The notes: a model not told the origin generated them from the letters alone. A DNA stretch of 64,000 nucleotides from JAJRVM01 sp041752115 (GCA_041752115.1 JBGSHS010000370.1:1-64000); one strand, 5' to 3'. Numbered from the stretch's first letter, positions 26,650 through 36,265 are shown. Translations and numbers: made by a program.

Positions 26650-27621
26650 TCAAAGTCCGAACGCACGCTGCATCTGCTGGCGGACGAGTGTCAATCGCTG
26701 GACGTCGCCGCCTCCGACTTCTGCGGTCACCCAGCCGGTGAAACCCACCTCCTCGATGGCCTGGCGCACTTGATCCCACGGGAGATCCCCTTCGCCAATA
26801 TCGGTAAACTTGTCGTGAGCGCGACTGAAGCCCTTCACGTCCAGCTTGACCGCTCGGCGGCCGAACTGGCGGAGCCAGTCGCCCGGTTGGCCGTACTTCC
26901 AGTGGTTGCCCAGGTCGTAGTACATGCCGACCCAGGGGCTGTTGAAACTGTCGATGAATTGCACGAAACGGTCGGCCGACTGGTCGGGGGGAGCATCATG
27001 ATCATAGAACATGCGATTCCAGACGTTTTCAACCAGGATCATCTGTCCCATCGCGGCAGCCATGGGGAGGAGTTGCTGGATCTCTTTTCGACAACGCTCG
27101 GCAATCTCTTCTTCCGGCCCGTCGCTTCCGACGCCGACGACCAGCAGCACGCCATTGCCGCCGGCGGCATGCGACACGCGGATGCAGTGTTCGATGTTGG
27201 CTCGTTCCGTAGCGCGTACATCGTCTTGGGGGCTGGTCAGCGGGTATTTCCAGTGATCATGATTGATGGCGTTGTGAACGAATACACCGGATGCGGCCAC
27301 CGCATCCCGCGCTTGTTCGGGCGTGAACCTGCCTGCTTCGTCGAGATCGACGCCGTCGAAGCCTGCCTTTGCCGCGCGGCGCAAGCGGTCTGCCAGTGGC
27401 TCGTTTTCTTTCTGCTCGGAGATCATGGTCAGTTTGCAGGAGAGCAGGATCCGCTTGCCTTCGGGGGGCGTTACGATGGGTGTGGCAGTCGGCGTTTCCT
27501 GAGCTTGGGAGGGCGTGGCGGCCCCAACCCCGGCGGCGGCGAGCGCGGCGGCGCTCGAGGCGAAGAAGTGGCGGCGATCGACGGCTGACTTCCGGTCCAT
27601 ATTCGAAGCTGAGCGAGTCAT
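26650..27621 (-). CDS. Tat-exported sugar isomerase/epimerase-like TIM barrel
   Basis: A 323-residue protein with a twin-arginine signal (DRRHFFASSAAALAAAG) and a xylose-isomerase-like AP_endonuc_2 barrel. Metal ligands and the active-site region are visible in LVENVWNRMFYDH (Glu), YYDLGNHWKYG (Asp, His), VKLDVKGFS (Lys/Asp) and WVTAEVGGG (Glu). The family isomerises or epimerises sugars and inositols with divalent metal. The ATG at 27619-27621 has GGAGG eight bases upstream. Longer upstream frames are ignored. The divergent neighbour is the ThuA/Gfo-Idh operon, so a shared role in degrading sugar-like compounds is plausible. Confidence 0.88.
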   Translation of the reverse strand: MTRSASNMDRKSAVDRRHFFASSAAALAAAGVGAATPSQAQETPTATPIVTPPEGKRILLSCKLTMISEQKENEPLADRLRRAAKAGFDGVDLDEAGRFTPEQARDAVAASGVFVHNAINHDHWKYPLTSPQDDVRATERANIEHCIRVSHAAGGNGVLLVVGVGSDGPEEEIAERCRKEIQQLLPMAAAMGQMILVENVWNRMFYDHDAPPDQSADRFVQFIDSFNSPWVGMYYDLGNHWKYGQPGDWLRQFGRRAVKLDVKGFSRAHDKFTDIGEGDLPWDQVRQAIEEVGFTGWVTAEVGGGDVQRLTLVRQQMQRAFGL

Positions 27622-28171
27622 GGTCAGGGACCTCCAAAGAGTTGATTCACAGGGTTGATTCAGCGGATGTTCGAGGTTTCCGCGATTATCGCACGCCGCG
27701 ACGGGATGAGAAACGGGGCGACGGGAAGATTCGCCGGCCAGGCGACCGACAAACGGATCAGCCGGTACTTGGCCCGCCCGCCTGCCAATCGGCAGTGACT
27801 CGGTCATGCCACTCGACAATACGAGGGCGTTCGCCACAGGGCGGATCGCTTGCCAACCCGCGGTGGAGGGCGTACGTTATTGCTCGGGAACCGGCCAGGG
27901 CTCTCCTGGCACAAGGAGTCAGAGCCTGAAATTGTCCGTGTCATGTTGTCTGTGGTCTGCCGGAGGGGTCGGTGCGGGCGGTCGCGAGGTGTGGCGACTC
28001 GATGACCGAGCGTCATTTGTCATGGGCAGCGGCGCGCCGCCGGATTTCGCCCGCTGATTCTGTGGTCGATGCCTGTTGTGCCAGCCGCAGGCGAGATACG
28101 ATAGATGCGATATGAGGACGCTGACGCGGAGCGGGTATATTTTCGAGTCGTTCTAGTCTGGGGGAGATTCG
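27622..28171. other. Divergent intergenic region, about 550 bp
   Basis: Between the TIM-barrel gene and the ThuA operon. Positions 27999-28047 contain GATGACCGAGCGTCATTTG and GCGGCGCGCCGCCGGATTT, resembling the termini and interior of the 20.1-kb MITE-like element. No gene supported. Confidence 0.45.
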
Positions 28172-29026
28172 ATGATGAGCAAGCGGGGGACGTGTTGCCA
28201 CTGGATGGTTGGCGTTTCAATTCTGACGGCTGGGTTGGGGGTCCTGCTTGGTTATGCATCGACGCTCCACGGGGATGACAAGGATCGAGCAGCCACAGCG
28301 TCGGCCGCACCGGAGAGTGCGCAGAAGAAGGTGGTACTGATCGGACATCAGCCGGATCATCCACCTGGTACTCATCTCTATCTGCCGGAGTGCGAGCTGT
28401 TGGCTAAGTGCCTGCGGCAGACAACCGGTGTCACTGCGGTCGTGTCGGATGGGTGGCCAACCGACCCGCAGGTCCTGGCTGATGTGGATGCGATTGTGCT
28501 TTACAGCAGTCCGGGCGCGGAGATTCTGATGGGAGGGCCGCAAGCCGAACAGTTCGAGCGGCTGATGAAACAGGGGGTGGGATTGGTTGCTCTGCACTGG
28601 GCCACCGGCTTGAAGGACCAGAACAACGAAGAGCTCGGCCATCGCTACCTGAGTTACCTCGGGGGGCTCTTCAGTTTCGCGTTCAGCGGTCTGGATATTT
28701 CCGAATCACAGGTTCAACAGGTTGAAGCGGCGCATCCGACATGTCGCGGTTGGAAGGGATTCAAGTTAACAGACGAATACTATCTTGATCTGAAGTTCTT
28801 GCCCGAGGCCAAGTCGATCCTGCAGGTACCGGTCAACGGGAAGCAGCAGACGGTAGCGTGGGCGTACGAGCGTCCCGACGCCCAGGGTGGCCGATCGTAC
28901 GGCAATACGCTGGGGCATTTCCATGAGTTGTTCGAGCGAGAAGAGTTTCGACGCATGCTGATCAACGGCATCCTCTGGACGATGCGCATCGAGATACCAG
29001 AGGACGGAGCCCCGTGCGCACTCTGA
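28172..29026 (+). CDS. Secreted ThuA-like domain protein
   Basis: A 284-residue protein with an N-terminal hydrophobic signal (residues 12-28) and a class I glutamine-amidotransferase-like fold: VVLIGHQPDHPPGTH, VDAIVLYSSPGAEI, GVGLVALHWATG and the ThuA signature WAYERPDAQGGRSYGNTLGH near residues 230-250. In Sinorhizobium ThuA takes part in trehalose use with the Gfo/Idh/MocA protein ThuB. Here too a Gfo/Idh/MocA gene follows (42-base spacer). In planctomycetes such pairs are very common and secreted; the sugar is not identified. GGGGGAG precedes the start; the ATG at 28172 or 28175 are equally possible. Confidence 0.88.
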   Translation: MMSKRGTCCHWMVGVSILTAGLGVLLGYASTLHGDDKDRAATASAAPESAQKKVVLIGHQPDHPPGTHLYLPECELLAKCLRQTTGVTAVVSDGWPTDPQVLADVDAIVLYSSPGAEILMGGPQAEQFERLMKQGVGLVALHWATGLKDQNNEELGHRYLSYLGGLFSFAFSGLDISESQVQQVEAAHPTCRGWKGFKLTDEYYLDLKFLPEAKSILQVPVNGKQQTVAWAYERPDAQGGRSYGNTLGHFHELFEREEFRRMLINGILWTMRIEIPEDGAPCAL

Positions 29027-29068
29027 CTGGGCAGACTCTGACAGGCACGCTCGTGAGAGGAGAGATTC

Positions 29069-30352
29069 ATGATAGCTCAACGAACGATTCGACGGCGTGA
29101 GTTTCTGGGTGCCGGAGCGGCGACCGTTGCTGCCTGCTGTGTTCCAACGATCGTGCCGGCAACGGCTCTGGGGTTCGGTCGTCCTGCACCGAGCGAGCGG
29201 ATCACGGTTGGTTTCATTGGAGTCGGCTGGAAGGGGTTACAGGGTTGTTTCGGCTCGCTCGTCCATTCGTTCCTCGCCAACGCTGGTTGCCAGGCGATAG
29301 CTGTGTGTGATGTGAACAGCAAGTTCCGTGACGATGCCAGGCAGACGATTGATGCGGCCAACAAGAACCAGGACTGTCGTGCCTATGGCGACTATCGTGA
29401 GTTGCTGGCTTGCGACGACATCGATGCCGTGGCGATTGCGACTCCCGACCATTGGCATGCCCGGATCACCATTGACGCCTGTCGTCAGGGGAAGGATGTG
29501 TACTGCGAGAAGCCCCTGTCGCTGACGATTCGCGAAGCACGCGCGATGGTCGACGCCGGGCGGCAGTATGGGCGTGTGGTCCAGACGGGAAGTCAAAGCC
29601 GGTCGTACGACAATATCCGCCATGCCTGCGAGGCTCTTCGAGCAGGCGCCATCGGAGAGATACGCGAAATCCACGTCAGCTGTGGTGGACCGAGTGTGCC
29701 GTGCAATCTGCCTGGCGAACCGGTCCCGGACCACATCGACTGGGAAATGTGGCTGGGGCCAGCTCCCTGGCGCCCCTTCCATCCGGTGCTGGCCGACAAG
29801 GGTTTTCGTGCGTATCGCGACTATTCAGGTGGCGGCATGACCGACTGGGGCTGTCACCATTTCGACCTGGCTCAATGGGCCCTTGGCACGGATCACACGG
29901 GGCCGATTGAGATTGCGCCTCCCGATGGCAAAGACGTCAAGTACCTGACCTATCGCTATGCGAACGGGACAGTCATGACTCACGAGTCACCCCAGGCGCA
30001 GCAGGGCGTGGCGTTCGTGGGGAGTGAGTCGGACGCGTGGGGACACGGCATGTCCGCTCGGTGGCGCAAAGGAGGCGATACCGCCTGGCGCCTGCCACCG
30101 GGCCCAGCTGATCCGATTCAGGGAGCGAAAGCACACAGCGACAACTTTCTGGCATGCGTTCGCAGTCGCCAGAAGCCGCATGCCGACGTCGAGATCGGCT
30201 GTCGAACGGTGACCGTCTGCCATCTCGGGAATATCGCCTACTGGCTGAACCGGCCGATTAAGTGGGATCCGCAACGGGAGGAGATCATCGGCGACGAAGA
30301 GGCGAGCCGTTGGCTCGATCGTCCCAAGCGGGAACCGTGGAACATCGTTTGA
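29069..30352 (+). CDS. Tat-exported Gfo/Idh/MocA family oxidoreductase
   Basis: A 427-residue protein with a twin-arginine signal (IRRREFLGAGAATVAACC), the dinucleotide-binding GFIGVGWKGLQG, the VAIATPDHWHA segment, and the classic CEKPL motif with the conserved lysine. The GGGMTDWGCHHFDLAQWAL segment carries the conserved His and Asp near the active site. It belongs to the secreted group that keeps NAD(P) bound. It is the middle gene of an operon with ThuA and a HEAT protein: stop and start of the next gene are 15 bases apart. The substrate is probably a sugar derivative, by analogy to ThuB; this is inference. Confidence 0.93.
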   Translation: MIAQRTIRRREFLGAGAATVAACCVPTIVPATALGFGRPAPSERITVGFIGVGWKGLQGCFGSLVHSFLANAGCQAIAVCDVNSKFRDDARQTIDAANKNQDCRAYGDYRELLACDDIDAVAIATPDHWHARITIDACRQGKDVYCEKPLSLTIREARAMVDAGRQYGRVVQTGSQSRSYDNIRHACEALRAGAIGEIREIHVSCGGPSVPCNLPGEPVPDHIDWEMWLGPAPWRPFHPVLADKGFRAYRDYSGGGMTDWGCHHFDLAQWALGTDHTGPIEIAPPDGKDVKYLTYRYANGTVMTHESPQAQQGVAFVGSESDAWGHGMSARWRKGGDTAWRLPPGPADPIQGAKAHSDNFLACVRSRQKPHADVEIGCRTVTVCHLGNIAYWLNRPIKWDPQREEIIGDEEASRWLDRPKREPWNIV

Positions 30353-30367
30353 CGAGGGATGATAGCC

Positions 30368-32527
30368 ATGCAAGCGACTCAGACGAAACTCGGACCAGGA
30401 TCCTGGCATGCTGTCCGCGGCGTTCAGACGTTGGCTCTGCGGCGAACGTTGTGGCTGGGGTGGGTCATGGCGGCGGCCATGCTGCCGGTTGCCTTGACAA
30501 GTGCTCAGCAGGATTCACCTCAGAGCTCGCCGCCAGATCCGCTCGACGGAGCGTTTGCGGCGTTGGCCACGCATGATTGGGGTCCCAGCCTGGACGCGCT
30601 GGCGCCGATCGACGTGGCGATTGCCATGTCGCACGGGAATGTGGATGCGAGGCGATATCTCGAAGACCGGCTGCTGGGCGTGTTACAGTCCGACGCGCCT
30701 CGAGCTGCCAAGGATTTCGTCTGTCGCAAACTGAGTGTGATCGGCACCGACCGCTCGGTGGATGCTCTGGGAACCTTGTTGGATGATCCGGATCTGGGGC
30801 AGATCGTCCGGGGCGCATTGGAGACGATTCCGGGAGAGCGAGCGACTCAGGTCTTAGGTGCAGCCTTGCCGCGACTGAAAGGTCCCGCTCGCATCGGAGC
30901 GATCCACTCGTTAGGGCGTCGCGCCGATCCGCTCGCGGCGCCGATCCTGGTGTCGCAGTTGCAGAGCGGCGCTCCTGAGGTAGATGAGCAGGTACAGTCG
31001 GCCATCTTGTCGGCGCTCAGCCATCTTGATGCTCCGGCTGCCACGTCAGCGGTGTTGGCATTCGATCCGTCAGGATCCGCGGTGCTGCGGCAGGGGCTGA
31101 TCGAGGCATCACTGCGCATTGCGCACCGGTCCTTGGACCAAGGCGACCTGGCGGGCGCGGCCGACGTTTTCCATCGCTGGGAGGGAGAAGCTTCGGAGCC
31201 GGTTCAATGTGCGGTACTGGTGGGCCTGATTGAGGCGGAGCCGGCGACGGCGGCCCCTCGACTGCTTCAAGCGCTGGCGGCCGATAACGAGCGACTACGT
31301 CGTTTTGCTGCGCAGTACGTACGCGAACACGCTGTCGTGGGACTGATGCAACAGTTGGTCGCTGATCTGCCGCAGCTTCCGTTGTCTGGCCAGATCGGCC
31401 TGCTCGAGGCGTTGAGTGATCAGAACTTGCCAGAGGTGCGTGGCGCCGCCCTGGCCGGGCTGCAGGCGGCAGATCCGAGGATGCGCGCGACGGGAGCTCG
31501 AGCACTCGCCGTTTCAGGACAGGCCGACGATGTACCGCAGCTGGTGCAGCATGTTGTGGAAGATGAGCCGGAGGTGCGAGGAGCCGCCTGCGAAGCGCTG
31601 GAGAAACTTCCTGGTGCGGATATCGACGCGGCGATCGTGAAGTGCGTGGAGGACGGCACGCCGCAGCAACAGATCGCTCTGGTGCCCATCGTTGCTGCTC
31701 GGCAGATTCGCGACGCCGACCCCATGCTGTTTCAGCTGGTCGGCGCGGCGGATGAGTCGGTCCGGCTGGCGGCCTATAGTGCTTTGGAGACGATGGCCGA
31801 TGCCCGCTTCGCGACGGGGCTGGCCGAGAAACTGGCGGCCACGTCACCCGGCTCGGAGCGGGAAGCGGCTCAGCGAGCACTCTGGCGGAGCTGTCTGCAG
31901 ATCGAGGATTCCGAGGAGCGTGGGGCGCCGATTCTGGGCAAGCTGCAGGGTGCGACGACTCAAGAACAGGCGGCACTCCTCCCGGCGCTCGGCCTGCTGG
32001 GCGGAACTGCGGCCCGCAAAGTGGTGGACGCGGCGTTGGTGTCCGACCACGAGCTGGTACGGGATGCAGCCGTTCGCGCTTTGAGCAACTGGCCCGACGC
32101 CAGTGTGGCGGACGAGTTGATGGAGATTGCGCGAACAGCCGAGCAGCCGTCGCATCGCATCTGGGCTCTGCGTGGGTTTGCCCGCGTTGTGGGACGCGAA
32201 GCGAAAGAAAAGCCTCAGGAGACTTTTCTCGGCCTGCGCGACGCGCTGGCGCTGGCCACTCGTCTGGAAGACAAACAACTGATCCTGTCGCGGTTGACTG
32301 CCGTGCGAACCCCCGACGCATTGGCTCTCGCACTGTCGTTGCGGGAGGACGAATCCGTGCAGCGGGAGGCCATCGAGGCGGTGGCCAGCCTGGCAGAAGG
32401 AATGAAGGATTCGTATCCCAAGGAGTCGCGGGCTGCCCTGGAACAGATTGTCAAGCTGACACCGGATCCCGAATTGCAGCTGTATATCACCAAGCTGCTC
32501 TGGAACATGCAGCTCAAAGGAAACTGA
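30368..32527 (+). CDS. Secreted HEAT-repeat protein, large
   Basis: A 719-residue protein with a signal (WLGWVMAAAMLPVALTSAQ) and then a long array of HEAT/PBS-lyase repeats, with many copies of the pattern 'VRLAAYSALETMADARFATGL' type (for example PLAAPILVSQLQSGAPE, DVPQLVQHVVEDEPEVRG, ATEEQAALLPALGLLGG). It is a scaffold rather than an enzyme. ATG at 30368 has GAGGG nine bases upstream and is preferred to 30359, where the spacing is one base. It is the last gene of the ThuA/Gfo-Idh operon, so it may be a periplasmic platform for the two enzymes. Confidence 0.85.
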   Translation: MQATQTKLGPGSWHAVRGVQTLALRRTLWLGWVMAAAMLPVALTSAQQDSPQSSPPDPLDGAFAALATHDWGPSLDALAPIDVAIAMSHGNVDARRYLEDRLLGVLQSDAPRAAKDFVCRKLSVIGTDRSVDALGTLLDDPDLGQIVRGALETIPGERATQVLGAALPRLKGPARIGAIHSLGRRADPLAAPILVSQLQSGAPEVDEQVQSAILSALSHLDAPAATSAVLAFDPSGSAVLRQGLIEASLRIAHRSLDQGDLAGAADVFHRWEGEASEPVQCAVLVGLIEAEPATAAPRLLQALAADNERLRRFAAQYVREHAVVGLMQQLVADLPQLPLSGQIGLLEALSDQNLPEVRGAALAGLQAADPRMRATGARALAVSGQADDVPQLVQHVVEDEPEVRGAACEALEKLPGADIDAAIVKCVEDGTPQQQIALVPIVAARQIRDADPMLFQLVGAADESVRLAAYSALETMADARFATGLAEKLAATSPGSEREAAQRALWRSCLQIEDSEERGAPILGKLQGATTQEQAALLPALGLLGGTAARKVVDAALVSDHELVRDAAVRALSNWPDASVADELMEIARTAEQPSHRIWALRGFARVVGREAKEKPQETFLGLRDALALATRLEDKQLILSRLTAVRTPDALALALSLREDESVQREAIEAVASLAEGMKDSYPKESRAALEQIVKLTPDPELQLYITKLLWNMQLKGN

Positions 32528-33002
32528 ACCGCAGCAGGGAATGTCCCATTACTACGTGGACACTCCATGTGAAAGAAACACCTCTGGCCATTCCCCCGCG
32601 ATTGCTCGACCGGCGCTCGCGTCGTGGTTTCTCGTCCTTCGACATGCTGCGGTTCGTGAAGTTGGATTCTGCGGTTCCCTGGTGGATTCTTAACTGGACA
32701 GCGACAGTTTGCGACCTACATGCTGGACCCCAACGGCCTTGTGCCATTGGTGAATCCGCTGGACGGCTCGCGGCGACTGCCTCGAAAAACAGCCTTCCTT
32801 TCCCTCGAATCGCTTGGGAAAGCGGCGGTTCGAGGGAAAGACAGGGTAACTAGAGTGGACGACGTCGTGCTAGATCTCCCTCGAATTCATCACGAGAGGC
32901 GCGCTGGAGGGGGTCCGTTTCGCCGTATGTCGCAGCCAGCAAAGCGGTTCGGCGGATGGAGGAATGTCAAAGTGTCGCTATCCAATTAAGAGGCATATGA
33001 TC
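32528..33002. repeat. Intergenic region with degenerate TTCTGCGGTTC phrases
   Basis: Near 32635-32700 the text CGACATGCTGCGGTTCGTG ... GATTCTGCGGTTCCCTGG belongs to the dispersed 'TTCGACATTCTGCGGTTC' family also seen near 8960, 35150, 55210 and 63275. No gene is supported. Confidence 0.5.
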
Positions 33003-33770
33003 ATGTTGTGGTGGCTGAATTCGACGAGTTGCCTGACGTGGCCGATCCTGTTGCTGATGTGCGCAGCGAGCGTCCGGTCAGCCGACGACGAGGTGGTTCG
33101 CCAGCCGGCCGAGAAACTTCCCGATCCGGGAACGTTGGTGGTGGACACTGCGCGGAGCGAAGTGATTCTGTCGGCCGCGGTGCAGTTTCCGGAAGGAAAA
33201 CCGTGCATCAATCAGTTCGGGCAGCGCATCCAGGCCTTTGCCGGCTGTGCCACGGCAGCCGGCGGGGACGCCAAGATGGCTCGGTTCTTCGTCTTCCTGG
33301 TGGATGTTCCGACCGAAGCGGTGTACGAAGGACTGATGAAAGTCGGCTGTCGCCCGCTCGTTCACTATAGCATTCAAGAGGGGCGTAAACGCAGCGGATT
33401 GACCACCCAGACGCGTACCGAGGACTACCTGCAGGGCGATCCTGTAGTGCTGTCGGTCTTCTGGCAGGATGCCGAAGGAAAGTGGATCGAGCGGCCGTAC
33501 GAGTACTTCGTATCGGAGGCAGTTACGATTGATGGAAAGGACATCGAGAAGCCGTGGACACCGCACTTCGTGTTTCACGGAAGCGGAGCGATTCACAGTT
33601 CGGGAACCGGGTGTATTGCTTGTCCATGCGATTGTCCTGGCGGGATCATTGCCGACAATCGGTTTCCCATCTACGATCCCAAGCCGACCGTTCGGTTCGA
33701 CATGTCCAAGGCTCCACCGGTTGGCACCCAGGTGTACGTTCGAATTCGTGTGATCGCCTCCTCCAGTTGA
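33003..33770 (+). CDS. YdjY-like secreted protein with C-terminal CxxCxCxC segment
   Basis: A 255-residue protein with a Sec signal (MLWWLNSTSCLTWPILLLMC) followed by about 190 residues matching the YdjY-type ferredoxin-like domain found in many planctomycetes (LVVDTARSEVILSAAV, FFVFLVDVPTEAVYEGLM, DPVVLSVFWQDAEGKW). Near the C-terminus SGTGCIACPCDCPGG has four close cysteines and could bind a metal or an iron-sulfur centre. The ATG at 33003 has AAGAGG nine bases upstream. The WD40 gene follows 188 bases later on the same strand. The exact function of YdjY is unknown. Confidence 0.65.
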   Translation: MLWWLNSTSCLTWPILLLMCAASVRSADDEVVRQPAEKLPDPGTLVVDTARSEVILSAAVQFPEGKPCINQFGQRIQAFAGCATAAGGDAKMARFFVFLVDVPTEAVYEGLMKVGCRPLVHYSIQEGRKRSGLTTQTRTEDYLQGDPVVLSVFWQDAEGKWIERPYEYFVSEAVTIDGKDIEKPWTPHFVFHGSGAIHSSGTGCIACPCDCPGGIIADNRFPIYDPKPTVRFDMSKAPPVGTQVYVRIRVIASSS

Positions 33771-33958
33771 AGGTGGTTACCGTCAGCGAGACTGCTCTAC
33801 CTGGGGTTCTCTGCCCGTTGAGGCTCGAGGACCGTCGCAGCGGGCTGAAATGTGACGTCGGCAGGAAGAGGCTGAGCGGGCGGTCCGCCTGGCAGCAACA
33901 GCATCCATTAGCTCCGATAACGATGTGCAGGCTGATCTTTCTACAGAAGGTAACCGCG

Positions 33959-34957
33959 ATGATCGGGCGATGCAGCATCGGCAGAGCAGTGTGTGCTGGC
34001 AGTGTGTGGCTGGTGCTTCTGCTGGTCGGTACTTGGGGCGTCCCTTCAGAGCCTGTGACGAACGAAGTCATGGAGCATCACGAAGACAATATCTATCTGA
34101 TTGCCATCACGTCCGACGGGCAACGTATGGCCACAGCGTCCGGTGACAACTCGGCGGCGATCTGGGACTGGCCGTCCAGAAAAGTGAAGTGGAGTTTGCC
34201 GCACGACGGTCCGGTCTACGCGGCGGTGTTCAGTCCCGACGGTCAGCAGCTAGCTACCGGCTGTGGCGACGGACATGTGACGCTCTGGAGTGTCGCAGAG
34301 GGCAGGAAGCTGCGGGAGGTCAAGAAGCATTCGGACGCGGTCTATAGTGTAGCGTACTCTCGGGACGGACGACGCCTTGTCTCGGTTGGCGGCAATGGCG
34401 AAGGTGGTGATACGACCTGCCGCATTTGGCATGCGACGACACTGCAGCTGGAAGCCGAATATTCAGGGCACACGTTTCCCGTGTATGGTGCGGCGTTTTC
34501 GCCCGACGGAACGCTGCTGGCGACGGCCAGTCGGGACAAGACCGTTCGATTGTGGACGCTACGGGATGGTTCGTGCCGGGTACTCGAAGGGCATACGAGT
34601 GACGTGCATCGCTGCTGTTTCGACTCGCGCGGCCAGTGGCTGGTCACTGCCAGTCAGGATTCGACAGTTCGGGTGTGGGACGTTGCGACGGGCGACTGCC
34701 GCCGTGTGCTGCGAGGTACAGGTGACGCGCTGTACGCGGTGTGTTTCTCACCGGACGATAAGTGGCTGGGTGCCGTGGGGGATGATTTTCTGCTGCGTCA
34801 GTGGCGTGTGGAGGGGTTTGGAGAACTGCCTCCTGTGAAGGTTTCAGGCGATGCGTTATACGCCATGACGTTCTTGCCGGATGGTCGCCACATTGCCGTT
34901 GCCGGCGCCGACACGGCGGTCTATGTTCTTTCGCGGGACGTGGAGGAGGGCCGGTAG
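33959..34957 (+). CDS. Secreted WD40-repeat protein
   Basis: A 332-residue protein with a signal (residues 8-28) and about seven WD40 blades. Each ends in the expected W-D or W-x-V dipeptide: AAIWDWPSRK, HVTLWSVAEG, TCRIWHATTL, TVRLWTLRDG, TVRVWDVATG, LLRQWRVEGF. With seven blades it should close one propeller by itself. WD40 proteins bind other proteins. The ATG has AGAAGG eight bases upstream. It lies downstream of the YdjY-like gene and may be co-transcribed. Confidence 0.88.
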   Translation: MIGRCSIGRAVCAGSVWLVLLLVGTWGVPSEPVTNEVMEHHEDNIYLIAITSDGQRMATASGDNSAAIWDWPSRKVKWSLPHDGPVYAAVFSPDGQQLATGCGDGHVTLWSVAEGRKLREVKKHSDAVYSVAYSRDGRRLVSVGGNGEGGDTTCRIWHATTLQLEAEYSGHTFPVYGAAFSPDGTLLATASRDKTVRLWTLRDGSCRVLEGHTSDVHRCCFDSRGQWLVTASQDSTVRVWDVATGDCRRVLRGTGDALYAVCFSPDDKWLGAVGDDFLLRQWRVEGFGELPPVKVSGDALYAMTFLPDGRHIAVAGADTAVYVLSRDVEEGR

Positions 34958-34959
34958 TT

Positions 34960-35200
34960 ATTCAGCCGGAAACAGCGACATGGATCGTCGACCGTCTGAC
35001 TGAGGTTGAACACTTGGCGGCGTTGGTCGCCAGGCCGTTTGAACGGCAGAAGATCGAACAAGGAATGTCCAGAGACCACGTGGAGGAATCACGTCGTGCA
35101 GGCTCGCGCCATCGTTTGAAGGCCGGTCACGCTGCGTCTCCTCTTCCTTCTTCGTTCTGCGGTTGCTTATTGGATATTCGGCGGTTTTCCGTCGGATTCT
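34960..35200. repeat. Composite intergenic repeat (copy B)
   Basis: Positions 34980-35105 align with 8794-8920 along their whole length (both contain ACTGAGGT, GAACAAGGAATGTCCA or its variant, and GACCA). Positions 35145-35200 carry TTCGTTCTGCGGTTGCTTAT and GATATTCGGCGGTTTTCC. Like copy A it lies right after a stop codon. Confidence 0.65.
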
Positions 35201-35919
35201 CAGCGGACGACTTCCACTTGGCTCACGCAGGCCGGGACTCGCTGCCAACCTTGTTGAACAGGCTTGTACAGGTGCCAGGCCCAGCCGAAAAGATTGACGC
35301 ACAGCAGGATGCCAGCCGCTTCGTAGCCGAGTGACTTGTGGGCATCGAACGACTGCCAGTTATCGCAGTCGATGATGGTGGCCACTTCGCCGATATCCCA
35401 TTTGCGCAAGAGGGCCGGCAGCTGCTTCATCATGGTTCCCCAGGCGCCGATCTTCGTACCTTTCCCGTCATAGGCCCAGGCCACGCCCGAGGGATAGCGG
35501 AATCGGCACCGCAGTTCATCCCAGTCTTCGGCGATCTCGTTAGGGCCGGTCGACACCCAGACGGCGGCGCCGATCTGCTGCTCGCTCAGAGCGATCACAC
35601 ACAGGTCTCGACGAGCCAAGCGGGCGTCTATGCGGCGCGGATCGCCGAAGTACGCCTCCAGGGCCGGCAGGTCGTCGGGCGTAGCAAACCGCACCGTGAA
35701 GAGCGAGGAGGTTCGTGGGGCGGGGCGGGGTGTATTGAGTGGAAGTCGCCACATATCGATGGCGCAGATTCCGATGAGCGAGCGTATCACCGGCTGGCGG
35801 CCGACGTGTCTCAGGAAGGCATAGCCGACGCGCCCCAGGCCGCGCGTGCGGCGCAGTTTCAGGGCCCGCCGGACCCGCTCAAGGAATTGTCCGGTTCTAC
35901 CGCGTGTAACGGTTGTCAT
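35200..35919 (-). CDS. GNAT-like acetyltransferase
   Basis: A 239-residue soluble protein. Residues about 72-215 have a GNAT layout: VRFATPDDLPALEAYFG (first strand and helix), IGAAVWVSTG, GTKIGAWGTMMKQLPALL in the position of the acyl-CoA-binding loop, and ATIIDCDNWQSFDAHKSLGYEAAG, the typical 'N..S...ysklGF' C-terminal part. GNAT proteins transfer acyl groups from CoA. The N-terminal 60 residues are Arg-rich and unlike the family. It is divergent from the AsnB operon, with 346 bases between them, and may act in the same pathway. Confidence 0.65.
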   Translation of the reverse strand: MTTVTRGRTGQFLERVRRALKLRRTRGLGRVGYAFLRHVGRQPVIRSLIGICAIDMWRLPLNTPRPAPRTSSLFTVRFATPDDLPALEAYFGDPRRIDARLARRDLCVIALSEQQIGAAVWVSTGPNEIAEDWDELRCRFRYPSGVAWAYDGKGTKIGAWGTMMKQLPALLRKWDIGEVATIIDCDNWQSFDAHKSLGYEAAGILLCVNLFGWAWHLYKPVQQGWQRVPACVSQVEVVR

Positions 35920-36265
35920 GCCTCGATTCCAAGTTCCATGGTACCGGGAGCGAATTCGGTCTGTTTTCAGACGCTCTCGGGAGCTGCTTTGAGCTCTCGT
36001 GACGTAGTCTTTCTCGGAGTCGTCGGCTAATGCTCGGTGCCGCGCTGACTTTTTCCCGCTGTCCCGGAAAATCTAGTTTTCACTGCGCGACACGTCCAGC
36101 GATGGCACGAGGAGGCGAATGCCGTCAGGAATTCCGGCGTCGACACAACGGGGCTTTGCAACGCACCACCACTGCAGGGCACACTTCGCCGGCCGCCAGG
36201 ACGCACCCTCTTTGCGGCCAGAGGCGAAGGTGGAATCTCGAGGTTAATGCGATTGGAAGTGGACT
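35920..36265. other. Divergent intergenic region
   Basis: Spacer between the GNAT-like gene and the AsnB operon, probably holding both promoters. No -35/-10 pair, hairpin or gene could be defended. Confidence 0.35.

Noticed and set aside
31017..32333. 438-codon open frame on the minus strand
   Set aside because: Antisense to the HEAT gene; Pro/Arg-rich and without domains.
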